Shown: piece by piece, positions 1 to 10,228 of the stretch
Numbering within the stretch: position 1 is the stretch's first letter
How the letters are laid out: the number at the start of each line of letters is the position of its first letter
From: Cylicocyclus nassatus
Lineage: Eukaryota > Nematoda > Chromadorea > Rhabditida > Strongylidae
Direction of reading: 5' to 3'
Assembly (NCBI GenBank): GCA_958299035.1
Contig: CATQJL010000112.1
Location: 84,400,636 to 84,464,635, forward strand
Length of the DNA: 64,000 nucleotides
The notes under the pieces: generated by a model
Seen by the model: only the letters and a program-made list of their open reading frames with translations
The model's database searches: none
Told to the model about the DNA's origin: nothing
Program-made: the position numbers and the translations under genes

Positions 1-23
1 TACCGTAATCTTACCATATTTAG

Positions 24-2367
24 GCTGAAACCCGTGCTGAATTCGCTGAGCGTTCAGTACAAAAGCTGCAGAAGGAGGTCGACAGACTCGAAGGTGGGTC
101 TATTTTTGCTGTAACATTTCAAAATTTCAAATTTCAATATCTATGGGGCAAAAACTAGTGTGAATGTCTGCAAGTGATCAGTGTTCGTGTCTTTGTTATG
201 TTTTTTTTTGAGATTGTGGGCTGAGCGCGCGCGCGCAAGGCGCTCTATGTGTGCATTTCTTCGTCGTCAGCGCCGCCACCACCGCTGCTGCCGCATGCTT
301 TGCGTTTTCCGAGAATTTCGCGCCCACTCACTGTGAGCTGGAGATGCGCGTGTGCCATCCGTGATTGATGTGTAATAGAACGAAATTTTTGCGGAAACAC
401 GTGGGAGGCACTCTTGGGTTCTTCCCCCCCCCTCCTATGTTGCAATACTGTTGTAAATTTAATGTGGTAGGTGTCAGGGCAATGATGCGTACAAATTGTT
501 CAACTTCCGGTGTATATATTTGAGGGTAATCTAGTGATTTTTTGTGTGAAGAAACTCGTTTTCTATCATTTGGAAAAATTAGGGGTCCAGTTTAAAACTG
601 GTTTGAGAATTTCAATTTTTTATGAGCTGAAAAATGCGCAAACTAGGGATGAGCTCTTGGAGTAGGGGGATAATAAAAGATTGGCGTTTGAACATGTAAT
701 ACGTGTAAAACTCACTTGATACTGTTTTTTCCTAAACTGCGCCGCAAACAAGTGGGCGGGGCCAACACCATAATGCGGCATGGTTGACTAAATGTTTACT
801 TCAGTCTTACAGTTCAAATGTCCACATCAATCTCCCAGAAACAATAATTCTTTTCTAAGAAGTGCGCCGCAAGCGAGTGGGCGGGGCCGGCACCATAATG
901 CGGCATGGTCGACTAAATCTTAATTTCAGCTTTACAAAATGTCAAGTGTCCCACATCAACTATGTCTCAGTGCTTATTTATGTGATAATCTATGTGTTTG
1001 GTGTCTGTAGATGAATTGCTGGTCGAGAAGGAACGTGTTCGTAATCTGACCGAAGAGATCGAGCAGACCGTACAGGAGATCCAAGGCTCATAAACTGTGT
1101 CAGTGTCAGTTATCGTCTCTGTGTGTTCGTCACTTTGCACGTGTCATGTGCATTGCTCGACGTGTGCTCCTCTTCTGGAACTACCGTAACCCGTGCAAGT
1201 GCATGTGTGGAGATTCTCTGGGAGTCTTGTGCATGAGTAGCATGATAGATTGAGACCGGATGGTTTGGAAAAAGTATTGTGGACTAAATGAACGACTAGA
1301 TGAGAATTAACCTTAAAAATTTTGATTTATTTTCTGAAATTTACTAACTGATTATGTTAAGTTTGAATGCAGTGTGTGCTATAATGTGAGTTTCAGAAGA
1401 AAAAGATGAAGCTGATCGAAAGAATCGTCAGCTTCAAGAAGAACTCGATCACCTTCTCACGGAACTTAACGGTGTTTAAATTCACACAAACAATCAAAGA
1501 CATACCAAACATGTCTCTCTCGCCTCTCTCTTCCTATGAAGAAGACAAACGAGTGATGGAGCTGCCAAGCACCCTCGGCGTGTTTCCTACAACATTTCCT
1601 CCAGTGTTTTTGCTTTTTCTTCCGGAAATTTGCGTGCGGTTGTGTGTTTTTGTTTTCTCTAAAAGTTTTTGAAACATGTTTGTTCTTCTAGAGTGCTAGC
1701 TGTTTTTTTTTCTCTCACACATAAATTGTTCTTTTTAGTTTTGAAAATCTAATTCGAATGCAATGTTTGTTGATACTCCATACTAATCATTCATAGATTG
1801 GTTTTAATCATTCAATACATAGCCGGTGTTAGTGAATCAATTTTATTTTCAAAAACATTGTATTGTCTGCACTCACCCACAACAACGATTTCCAAATCCC
1901 TCGAACCCCCAATTTTATACAAATTTATCAATACCTTCGCATGAAATTTCTCTTACAACGTCTTTGTGGCTATTTATCTCTGACTTTACACCTTTGTCTG
2001 TCTATCTGTCTTTGCCTGAAAGAAGATTTACGTGCATCCGTTTTGTCTGTCAATGTGTGTGTTTTCTAGGTGCATGTGCGAACTTTTTTTTCTCAGATTT
2101 ACCTATTTGTGCCCTTTTTTCGCAAAACTTCGAATGCGTGAACGCGTGTGCTGTGTTACTACTGTGGCTGCCTACTGTAATTGTTTGTTTGTTTGTTTAT
2201 TCCCCCATTTTCACTCTAAAAAAGCACTTATTTTGTTTCAAATGTTGTGAGAGAGAAAAGTGATGTATCTGTATGTAATTACAGATGAATTGGTACACGA
2301 GAAGGAGAGATACAAAGCGATTTCGGAAGAGCTCGATTCGACCTTCCAAGAGCTTTCCGGCTATTAA
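24..2367 (+). CDS. lev-11: Tropomyosin, 3' end: shared penultimate exon plus three alternative terminal exons
   Basis: Tropomyosin is a coiled-coil dimer lying along actin that controls myosin access and filament stability in muscle and non-muscle cells. Exon 24-93 follows an AG acceptor and reads [20 protein letters not shown] then RLE, a tropomyosin heptad pattern, ending in phase 1 at a GT donor (gtgggt). Three downstream exons all accept that phase: 1011-1093, 1397-1479 and 2285-2367. Each is exactly 83 nt and encodes 27 residues, counting the codon split across the splice, then a stop. They end in [15 protein letters not shown] and FQELSGY. All three are preceded by AG and are mutually exclusive, because each has its own stop. 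C. elegans lev-11 is known to use alternative terminal exons of this kind. Most of the gene lies upstream of the window. Only the 3' portion is present, so length and promoter cannot be judged. Very confident. Confidence 0.97.
735..985 (+). repeat. 125-bp GC-rich intronic duplication before tropomyosin terminal exon 1
   Basis: The block starting tgcgccgcaa at 738 recurs at 863 (period 125). Both copies keep gtgggcggggcc, accataatgcggcatggt and gactaaat. It sits just upstream of the first alternative terminal exon, in otherwise AT-rich intron. The shared GCATG and ACTAA words resemble FOX-family and STAR-family splicing-factor sites of nematodes, so a role in exon choice is possible but inferred. 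Confidence 0.75.
1011..1093 (+). CDS. lev-11: Tropomyosin alternative terminal exon, first (ends ...VQEIQGS)
   Basis: After the acceptor gtgtctgtag the exon reads (D)[18 protein letters not shown] then TVQEIQGS and a TAA stop at 1091-1093. It differs from the third exon in the actin end-to-end overlap region that forms the C-terminal tip, so it should change head-to-tail polymerisation and troponin binding. No canonical AATAAA was seen before the second terminal exon, so this isoform probably uses a variant polyadenylation signal. Confidence 0.95.
1397..1479 (+). CDS. lev-11: Tropomyosin alternative terminal exon, second (ends ...LLTELNGV)
   Basis: Acceptor tttcag at 1391-1396. It reads (E)[18 protein letters not shown] then LLTELNGV and a TAA at 1477-1479. 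Heptad hydrophobic spacing is kept although only a few residues match the other two terminal exons, as expected of an old exon duplication specialised for another tissue or isoform. A weak AATACA lies near 1813. The 145-codon open frame at 1826-2263 lies in the intron before exon three and shows no protein-like composition. Confidence 0.92.
2285..2367 (+). CDS. lev-11: Tropomyosin alternative terminal exon, third (ends ...FQELSGY)
   Basis: Acceptor gtaattacag. It reads (D)[18 protein letters not shown] then TFQELSGY and TAA at 2365-2367. This is the typical nematode body-wall muscle tropomyosin C-terminus, also well known in the invertebrate allergen family. It is the last exon of the gene, and the AATAAA signals at 2647, 2708 and 2800 lie 280-435 nt downstream. 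Confidence 0.96.
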
Positions 2368-2646
2368 TTTTGCATTCAACACACTCCTGTCTCGTCGTCA
2401 TCATCGTCTCTCGTTTGTCTCGCTCTTCATTTCCTTTAATATCCTTTATTTCTTCCAAGTCTTCTGTTTTTATTTCTTCTTGGCCCCACTTCCCCCCGTT
2501 TTACATGTCTCCTTTCTCCCACCATCGTCTTCTTCGCGGCGCTATCTTCTCTCCTCACCTGCAACCCACAAATTCATTGTGAATGCTGTGTGATCACAAC
2601 ATAAACAAATTGTAGTCCGTTTGTAATAAGTCAACCGCATACACAC

Positions 2647-2805
2647 AATAAATCTGATAAAACAAAGAAAACACCATGGACATTGTTATATTGTGTGTGT
2701 CAGTTCAAATAAACTTCTCACAGATGCGAGAAGAATTTTCGTGAAAGCGTGCTCGTTTTCTTACTCAAAAATTTCGTCGTTTTTCTATAGAGTTGGTTGA
2801 ATAAA
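2647..2805 (+). terminator. Polyadenylation signals of tropomyosin distal isoform
   Basis: AATAAA hexamers occur at 2647-2652, 2708-2713 and 2800-2805, downstream of the last tropomyosin stop codon. The first or second is the likeliest cleavage signal. Which one is used cannot be seen from sequence alone. Confidence 0.6.
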
Positions 2806-3123
2806 GATTTGAACGAATTCAGCTCAAAATCAAGGAAACAATAAGCAATTGATGACATTTGCATTGACTCTGGTATGAGAAGGATGGAGAATTCTAGAAA
2901 AAAAAGTCGGCAATCTCGATATCTGTTACTTATCGTGCAAATTCGGCAAAATCAGACTGTCTTCCTTCAAAACTTATACATTGAAAAAGACAGTTACTTT
3001 ATCATTGATCCAGTGAAGGCGAACGAGAACTGGTCCTCGCCACCTTGCACAAACCCAGATACTGGACTTTTTTTTCAGTTCTTAAATCAATCAAAGAGAA
3101 TATAACAGGGGGAACGGGATTAT

Positions 3124-3243
3124 ATGTCGCCGAAAGTGGGAGGTTCCGCAGGACATCTGCCACAAATACACGTTCCCGTACATGCACAGGCTGAGTATCT
3201 GCTGCATTGCCCGCGCGGGACCCGTCCACTTTGGGCGACATAT
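3124..3243. repeat. Short foldback MITE, ends TATATGTCGCC
   Basis: Terminal inverted repeats tatatgtcgccgaaagtggg and cactttgggcgacatata enclose about 120 bp. A diverged relative with the same ATATGTC / GGCGACATATAGG ends lies at about 31425-31560. Confidence 0.7.
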
Positions 3244-3400
3244 AGTCCTCTACCCCATAACAATAACCCTAACCTAGGCGTCTGCACAATGGCGGCTGGA
3301 GTCGTCCATTCTCAATTCACTTCTATGCGATATAGTCAGGCTATACCACATTACGCGCATACCATACAACTGTGAATATAGTAGAATGACTATGCGTCTC

Positions 3401-3629
3401 TAAGGCCTAAGGCATACCTCGCGCGATTTCGTCAAGTCGCTACATTCACGCGACTTGGCAGTTTGCCAGATATTTACAGATCCCTAACATAGGCGCGTAG
3501 CTACCGTAAGTTATAGCAAAAGCTTTGAGTCTGGCCTATGCAAAGCGCGCTAAGGACCAGTTACGAAGAATCGCTGCAGCGCCAGATCGCGCAGCGACTG
3601 GAATCACGTGAAGTATGCCTTAGGCCTAA
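3401..3629. mobile_element. MITE family 1, copy A (ends GGCATAC..CGCGATT)
   Basis: Inverted ends: aaggcctaaggcatacctcg at the left and cgtgaagtatgccttaggcc at the right, about 229 bp, no coding capacity. The subterminal words CGCGATT, TTGGCAGTTTGCCAGA and GCGACT are shared with copies at 41083, 51724 and 60573. A transposase source is not present in the window. Confidence 0.75.
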
Positions 3630-3639
3630 CCTAGGCGTG

Positions 3640-4520
3640 CTTTACGTTAACTCGTCCAGGTTTAAAATAAGAGCTCCCAAAGAAGTTTTCTTTTGAACCT
3701 CCGCATTCACCACGCTTGTATTTGCTGAATTCAAAGAAATGAAGATCTGCGCTAATGCTGTGACACTTGGGGATAACCATACTTATGTGTGAAACACTTT
3801 CAAATGTACCTATATATTTTTCGGCAGGATTCATAGTAATAGCATATATGAATGTACAAATCTCCAATAAATTACTAAAATTACTCAAAACCGATATACG
3901 AAAACCAGAAACATGACCATATAGAAATTTGATATGTGAAGTTGCTTTTCACCGTTTACAAACCGCAGATGCACAACGAAGGATAACAATCGAATTAGAA
4001 AGACAAAATATTATGTTTATGCGACACAGTAATCAGAATCAGTCTTAGTATTTGGAGTAAAGGCACCAAACCAGGTAGTAAAGAACTAATGAAAACAGGA
4101 ATAATTTAACGAGAAAACTTGTCGTGGAATGTTGCTCGAACGGTAGATGATGCACCTGCAAAAAAAACGAAGTAGATAGTTATGCGTTTCACGTGATTGC
4201 AGATGCTTCTTGCTTTCGAAAATACTGTGGGTTCCGCTTGTAAAACAGGTGTTTCGCAGGAAACGACCGCTTGCGCTAGAGCGTGGGAGGCACTGAGAAA
4301 TGGAGGAAGAGACGAGAAATACAGATAATGCTGCTTACTGTCTTATCCTTGGAAATAACAGCTACCAGAAGGACGCAGGTCAAGACGTGAACAGACACTC
4401 AAATACAACTTTCAAAAAGTGACTTCATCACATTTTTTGATTTTTGGTCCCAATTTACAAGTAGTGTCAAAATTGTAAAGTTCAACTTTTGTTACCATAT
4501 CGCAATGAAGAGAATATAGA
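3640..4520. other. Intergenic, nothing recognised
   Basis: AT-rich stretch between the MITE and the Helitron-like element. Open frames are short and without protein-like features; no RNA gene or repeat structure was recognised. Confidence 0.6.
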
Positions 4521-4523
4521 AAA

Positions 4524-5002
4524 CTAGCTGGCTTACCCGGCTCCGCCTTATGTTCCGAATAGAAAATTCCATTTCTGAACCGATCCGGACCAAACTTGGT
4601 ACACATACACTACGGGCCCCGGCGGGTGTCATAGGCTACTTTTCGTCATCGATCGATATCGATTTTATCGATTTTTTGCAAAATTTGAGCTACAGGGCTG
4701 GGAGTTGGCACAGGGGGGGGGGTAATCGAGCATGCTGATTACACCCCTCTGCCAAATTCCAGCCCCCTAGCTCAAATTTTGAAAAAAATCGATAAAATCG
4801 ATACCGATCGATGACGAAAAGTAGCCTATGACACCCGCCGGGGCCCGTAGTGTGTGTGTACCAAGTTTGTTCCGGATCGGTTCAGAAATGGAATTTTCTA
4901 TTCGGAACATACGTACAGACAGACATACAGACAGACAGACATACAAAGACAGACATACAGACAGACAGACAGACAAACAAACATTCAGCTTTATATATAA
5001 GA
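4524..5002 (-). mobile_element. Non-autonomous Helitron-like element with internal foldback
   Basis: Read on the minus strand it starts TCTTATATATAAAG after an A (5002 downward) and ends GCCAGCTAG followed by T (4524). This is the 5'-TC..CTRR-3' insertion between A and T that marks Helitrons. The GC-rich ggcggagccgggtaagcc just before the end can form the usual 3' hairpin. The interior is a foldback in which both halves carry the same attccatttctgaaccgatc block, around a centre near 4738, and there is an (ACAG/ATAC)n microsatellite at about 4915-4980. No Rep/Helicase coding region. Confidence 0.6.
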
Positions 5003-5072
5003 TCTAGACAATTTCTAGCCACGTGTATAGACAGTAAATCTAAAAAAAAAGGCGCGGATTTTCCCAAATGTA

Positions 5073-5718
5073 CAGGGTGTCCCAAAGAAGTGGACACTGT
5101 TTGATCGTCAATAACTCCCTTGTTTTCATGTCTTTTGCCAAGCCTGAAGTTACCATTCTTTAGAGCGAGGTTCAACTTACATTAGATGTACAGTACAAAG
5201 CGAACCATCGATCGCTCTTCATTATTGTAAGGTTACTTTAGGAACTTTGACAAGGATTTTAGGCCGTTGGAGGCCATATTCTGTCTCGAAACAAAACCAA
5301 ACAAACTCTTATAACATAGTATAGAAGCCGAGATTTCAAATGCCAAATTTCCATTTTACTGTGATGCTTTCTCCCAGCACTTGTCAAAAAAGTGATTACA
5401 CCGTTTAAAAAGCTGAAAACACTCGCAAAAAGTTGTGTAGTGGAATCGAAAACTCTAGTACACGATTTTTCAAATTTAAAAAAGAATTTGTCAATTGGCA
5501 TATTTCAAAATGGTTCCACATGCTGGAAGTTCTTACCGTAATCCTACAGTAACGAAGAGCGATCGGTGATTCGCTCCATACTGTGAATCTAATCAAGTAT
5601 TGTCGATCTAAGTTGAACCTCGCTCTACAAAATGGTGCCTCAAACTCGACAGACAAGAGAAAAGACATAAGAGCAAGGGGTTAATAACGAACATTGTTCA
5701 CATTTTTGGTACACTCTG
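5073..5718. mobile_element. Mariner-type MITE (CAGGGTGTCCC ends)
   Basis: Left end TA-cagggtgtcccaaagaagtg at 5071. The right end, read inverted, is cagagtgtaccaaaaatgtg, followed by TA at 5719. Subterminal arms (gagcgaggttcaactta with its complement near 5610, and gaagagcgatcg) continue the inverted repeat. The TA target and CAGGGTGTC end match Tc1/mariner-type derivatives. No transposase remains. Confidence 0.7.
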
Positions 5719-5800
5719 TATACCATGCAAAAAAACTTAGATCGTTATTCGAAATACACTCTGTATACCATGCAAAAAAACTTAGATCGTTATTCGAAAT
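5711..5800 (+). repeat. Perfect 45-bp tandem duplication
   Basis: The 45-bp unit beginning acactctgtataccatgc occurs twice head to tail, at 5711 and 5756, with no visible mismatch. It includes the outer 8 bp of the MITE's right end, so it arose after that insertion. It lies just beyond the stop codon of the SEC12 gene. Confidence 0.9.
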
Positions 5801-5861
5801 CGATACAATCTCAAAACTTGTTCGAACACCTTGAGATACCGCTGGGTTGGTCACCAAATCT

Positions 5862-8269
5862 TCAAGAAGTCAAGCCACCGTAAACAACTACGATCAAAAC
5901 AAGCACTGTAAATGCTATTAATAAGATGCCAGATGTTGTACAGTCACCTAAAACTGGACAGGGCAGTGCATGCATTCAGCTAAAGCTATGTGTTGCACTT
6001 TCTTTGACTGTCACCCCATCTGCTACTGTTCGTAGCAAAAATCAGGAGTATAGAAATTTGCTTGCGAACGGCGAGCAATTTCTATGGAAATGCATATTTC
6101 TCAGAAGCTTGCTGTGACTCCGAAGCAGCTCCTTCTATCATTATTATATCAAACTTTCGAGTCTGACAAAAAGGGCTGCAATGTAAATGATGAAGTTCAA
6201 TCATGATAGATACCTGTATTGTTTGATCAGCACTAAGTGAAATTATGGAGGCACGTGCAATTGAGCCAGGTCCGGCGACAAGCCGGGGTCTGTCCTTATT
6301 TGGCTGTGGTATCAACGACAAAACATCTGATGCTGTTCGATCCAAGAACTCCACAGCAGTTACAAAAATGCCATGCGTCTCCTAAAAAGGATCATTCGGG
6401 ATAAAGAGTTAAAGAAGATTGCTTGATATTACCTTGAATGCAACGAGCTGCTTCAGTTCGTGAGTATCATAAATAAAGACACTTCCACCCATAGAACCCA
6501 TACCCGTGAAATTCCCACATGAACTGACGCACAACGATGCTATACCCTGAAAAAAAGTCAGTGTAACATATATCAACCAAAAAGGCTTTGGAATACTTAC
6601 ATCGCCTTGTCCCGTACTCCTCCCAACGATTTTTCGAATGACATTGCGTTCTCGGCTGTAAACCCATAACGCTAAGAACGAGACCCGCTTTGAACTCAAG
6701 GAAACAGGATTGTATCCGGCAATGAATACAATATTACTACCCGTTCCAAGTGAAGTGCACCGAACAGACCGAACCTGAAAAATTCAAGTAAAAGTACTCG
6801 CGGCAATCTCCAAATATTCACAATGCGTAAAAAAAAGTACGAGCCAATTTTCTTACTTTGTAACCATTAGCACACTCAGAAGGAAATGGAACCTCCTGGA
6901 TAAGGGTTCCAAGATTCATATCCCACAATTTGGCAATACCATCATGGCCAACGGAACTGAATCACAGTGGTAGAAACAGAAAAAATAGCGAAAGAAAACA
7001 AAAATTTTTTATAAATCAGGCACGAGATGTTGCTTACATGATGACTCGACCGTCTGGCGAAATGTCGATATCGAATACGTCTGATTTGTGAGCTTTGAAT
7101 TCAGCAATAGGTTTATGTATGATCTCTGGATTCTGAAATTGAGTGAGGTGAGAACAACCTTGAGAAAAAATAAAAATCACAGATTGTTTACAAACCCTGT
7201 CTTCGACAAGAGCTCGAACATTCCAAACACGGACATGTCCGTCTTCTCCTCCCGTTACCACTCGTTTTCCAGCCGTAGACCGGTCAAATCGAACGCATTT
7301 CTGAAGGGTTACAGAGAAAATACGACATTTATGGAACCACAAAATAATCCACAATGAATTTTGGCTGGAACGTTACCAAATGAAAAACAAAAGCGACAAA
7401 GTTGGTAGAAAAAGGAGATTTGTAGATAGCACTCTGCCAGATCTGGTGAGAAAAAAATAAAGCTGGCACGTATTCGAATAGCTTAACATGCATAGAAAGA
7501 TGAAAAGGGAGCATATAAACTTGTTCAACTATGAGATTCATTGCTCTTCAAGATTGGTCAAAGCTAGAAAGAGTAAAAAATATAGTAGCTTACTGACCTG
7601 GAATGATTCAACTTTCTCCTCCGTAGTCAATCGCCCAACACTACGGATTTTATATGAGAGGACTTCTTTATCGGCATCATCCTTTCCAGTTTCATAACCC
7701 ATGGTTTCATATATGTCACAATACTAAATAGTGGTGAGTAAGATATGATATTAAACGTTACTGGATCGAGAAAGGTATTAAAACGTGAATAAATCAGAGT
7801 TAAACAAAGAAAAAAGAGCATTAAAAAGTCGAGACGTTCACATACCTGTCCATGGCCAGCTGCTATAAGATATCGTCCCTTTTCTGGATTTGAACAACAT
7901 ACTACATCCATGTTCATAGTTGCATATACATCTGTTTCTATCTGTTACAAAATCCTTCTAATAACAAAAAAAAACACCTTGCAGACTCTAACCGTATTAA
8001 CAAGTTTTGCGACGATGGGAGTGGGCGCATTTGGCTTATTTTTATTCTTGAAAGTCAACAAATAGGTCTGAAATGAAAACCAAATTGTTGAGCTGATTAG
8101 CGAATTCAAATCCTCTTCTTACCTGCATAAGATTGAGTACCCCGGTTTTTGATTCACCACCTCCTCCTGCCACTATGATATGCCGTGGTCCCACCTTCTT
8201 CAGGCAGAACAAGGGTATTTTTGAGGTAACTACCACTGGAGGTTCTGTTTTCGACGGTGCACCCCCCAT
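5862..8269 (-). CDS. sec-12: SEC12/PREB, ER-membrane guanine nucleotide exchange factor for SAR1
   Basis: The protein loads GTP on SAR1 at ER exit sites and so starts COPII budding. Exons (5' to 3'): 8123-8269, 7993-8067, 7846-7941, 7598-7723, 7196-7300, 7038-7132, 6857-6956, 6601-6774, 6433-6546, 6214-6381, then tentatively 6027-6081 and 5862-5947. Phases close throughout, giving about 446 aa (human PREB is 417). Residues 33-43 read VAGGGGESKTG, the glycine-rich loop of the family. WD-like blades end in HVRVWNV (W174) and IAKLWDM (W226). The tail TSGILLIAFTVLVLIVVVYG is one membrane anchor near the C-terminus. A TTTCTAG acceptor one base before the ATG suggests trans-splicing and fixes the start; the upstream in-frame ATG at 8311 is therefore unlikely. 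The first ten exons are firm. Exon 11 rests on similarity to the LLPSRRS region of PREB, and its donor could instead be at 6015. Confidence 0.93.
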
Positions 8270-8276
8270 CCTAGAA
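8270..8276 (-). promoter_or_regulatory. Probable trans-splice acceptor of SEC12 gene
   Basis: Minus-strand TTTGTTTCTAG ends one base before the ATG. An acceptor this close to the start, with no donor-bearing upstream exon seen, is the normal picture for spliced-leader addition in nematodes. An ordinary 5' untranslated exon upstream cannot be excluded. Confidence 0.55.
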
Positions 8277-8339
8277 ACAAAGAAGGTTTTGTTGGGTAGT
8301 TCGAACTGCATATTAAAGAAACAGAGACGACCGAAGTAA

Positions 8340-8790
8340 AAGAAGAACAGCTAGGGAAACGGAAAAACAACGAACAACTAAAACTCAAAGCCATCAGAAA
8401 TCGTCCATTACTTTACACATAGTCATGCCAACGTGGAACTTTAACAGGGGACGGTAGCACACAATAAACTTGTATCAAATCAATTTAAAAAATGGATTTT
8501 CTAACTTTCAGATACTTGACAATGTAAACTGGATCATAATGAAGAGGAACACGAAGAAAAGTGAAAAAGAGTTTAATTTTTTGGCATAGTTTGACGGATA
8601 CTGTTCCGCAAAGTCATTGTCTGCATCGGCACACGAACGTCTTTTTTTCGAATTTCGCTTACGACATCAGTGCTTTCTTGGCTGCAGTGCTTGGGTTCAA
8701 GATGGTGCACATTTTGCATGTTATGTAGGTTCTTTGATAAGGCTGTGGGGGTTTATAGTAGATAGGTTGATACAAGATTAAAATCTCAAG
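8340..8790. other. SEC12 upstream region, nothing recognised
   Basis: This stretch lies upstream of the SEC12 start and should hold its promoter. No TATA-like or other motif stands out, and no other gene is visible. Confidence 0.5.
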
Positions 8791-8945
8791 TTATGCTAAA
8801 GCATAACCTGAACAAGGGGAGAGGAGCATTACGGAAGTCTTCCCTTGCCGGTTATGCTAAAGCATGCTGAACAAGGGGAGAGGAGCATTACGCAAGTCTT
8901 CCCCTGCCGGTTATGCTAAAGCATGCTGAACAGGGAGAGAAGAGC
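8791..8945 (+). repeat. Tandem repeat, 2.5 copies of about 60 bp
   Basis: Units start ttatgctaaagcat at 8791, 8852 and 8911 and continue ctgaacaaggggagaggagc and a shared attacg(g/c)aagtcttccc. The same gagcattacggaagtcttct core reappears singly at about 10122. This suggests that the whole 8.8-10.15 kb block is one compound repeat. Confidence 0.85.
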
Positions 8946-8974
8946 TCAGACATTTTTTGCGGCCACCCGCGCGC

Positions 8975-9610
8975 TCATGGCAGGCTGGGCGAAAATCCGT
9001 TCCGGGCCTTGCCCTGCCATGCTAGCGCGGGCCAGCGACGGTTTCAGTATGGGATCGTTCAGACCGCGCCGGTACCCGTCCAAACCCGCCCGAATACGTC
9101 CGAATCCGCCCAAATACGTCCAAACCCGCCCAAATACGTCCGAATACGCCCGAACCCGTTTGAACGCCGGAACTGCCAAAGCGCAGCGGCTATGAGGCAA
9201 ATTGACATATTGGAGCACGCATGGGATTGATCCTTGTGAAATCGGAGTAGTTGCAAAAGATCAGTATGTAACGTCGAGCTACGTGTGACTAAGTTATATG
9301 CACGAGGCACGCAGTATTCTGCGCGTGCTCCAATATGCCAATTTGCCGCATACCCGCTGCGCTTTGGCAGTTCCGGCGTTCGGGCGGGTTCGGGCGTATT
9401 CGGACGTATTTGGGCGGGTTTGGACGTATTTGGGCGGATTTGGACGTATTCGGGCGGATTCGGACGTATTCGGGCGGGTTTGGACGGGTACCGGCGCGGT
9501 CTGAACGATCCCTATGTACAGCGACCCTGTCACCCGGACGAGCCGGCCAGCCTGTATTTCAATGTCTCCTTTGCGTTGGCCCGCGCTAGCATAGCAGGGC
9601 CACCCTAGGG
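8975..9610. repeat. GC-rich foldback containing an inverted minisatellite
   Basis: Left and right arms are inverted copies. The outer blocks gccatgctagcgcgggccag and ctggcccgcgctagc-like sequence near 9580, the pair gaccgcgccggtacccgtcc / ggtaccggcgcggtc, and the central pair ttggagcacgc / gcgtgctccaa are all matched. Each arm holds a degenerate minisatellite built of cgaatacgtc and cgaatccgcc type 10-bp units, at about 9071-9165 and 9378-9490. Open frames here are translations of the repeat, not genes. Confidence 0.8.
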
Positions 9611-10228
9611 TTGGGTTTCTCGGCTGCAGTTGCATGCGCAGGTCATTTCAAATGTGGATACAACCCCATGTGAAATCAAAGATGGTGGAACTCGTTCCTG
9701 TAATCACACTACTGATCGAACTACACGAGATTATTCAAAATCCCATAGAAGGTCAACTCATAAGCAAACCTTTTATCATCCCAAATACAAGTGCTACACC
9801 TCCAGCAAGCTCCGATGGCATCCCTTTCATTGCATGGTATCTCACGCGAGTTACCCTTGTGCTCATAACGTGCATTAATTTATATGGATGAGCGGGTCGC
9901 TGTTAATTTCAGCATGCGTGTGTATGGGTGCGCTGGTCGCCAGTGAGATTATGAGCCTATAAAGGCGTGCGGGCCAACGTCAGCATGACATCAACTATGT
10001 GAGCGGGTCGCCAGCTCACACCTGTGGTCCGCCGCTAGGCCTGATGCATGTAAGGGAGATATTGGTGCCGCGGCTCAACATCGAAGCCTAGTTGGGCGAC
10101 CGGGCCGCTGCAACAATTGTCTGAGAGCATTACGGAAGTCTTCTCCTAACCGTGTTTACGCGAACACGGTCAAACATTAGACCATGTGTGTCACTGAACA
10201 CACAGTCCATTTTGGCGTTCCCATCCTG

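Noticed and set aside
1826..2263. 145-codon open frame between tropomyosin terminal exons
   Set aside because: Lies in the intron and 3' untranslated stretch, is Cys/Phe/Leu-rich with no domain, and overlaps two other equally poor frames.
4767..5175. Frames rich in SVCLSVCLSV / TDIQTDRQT
   Set aside because: They read through the (ACAG/ATAC)n microsatellite of the Helitron-like element.
8267..8311. Alternative SEC12 start 14 codons upstream (MQFELPNKTFFVSR)
   Set aside because: The segment spans a good TTTCTAG acceptor and lacks similarity to the family N-terminus, so it is most likely outron or intron.
8913..9635. Overlapping frames around 9 kb on both strands
   Set aside because: Translations of the minisatellite-bearing foldback; mirrored on both strands.
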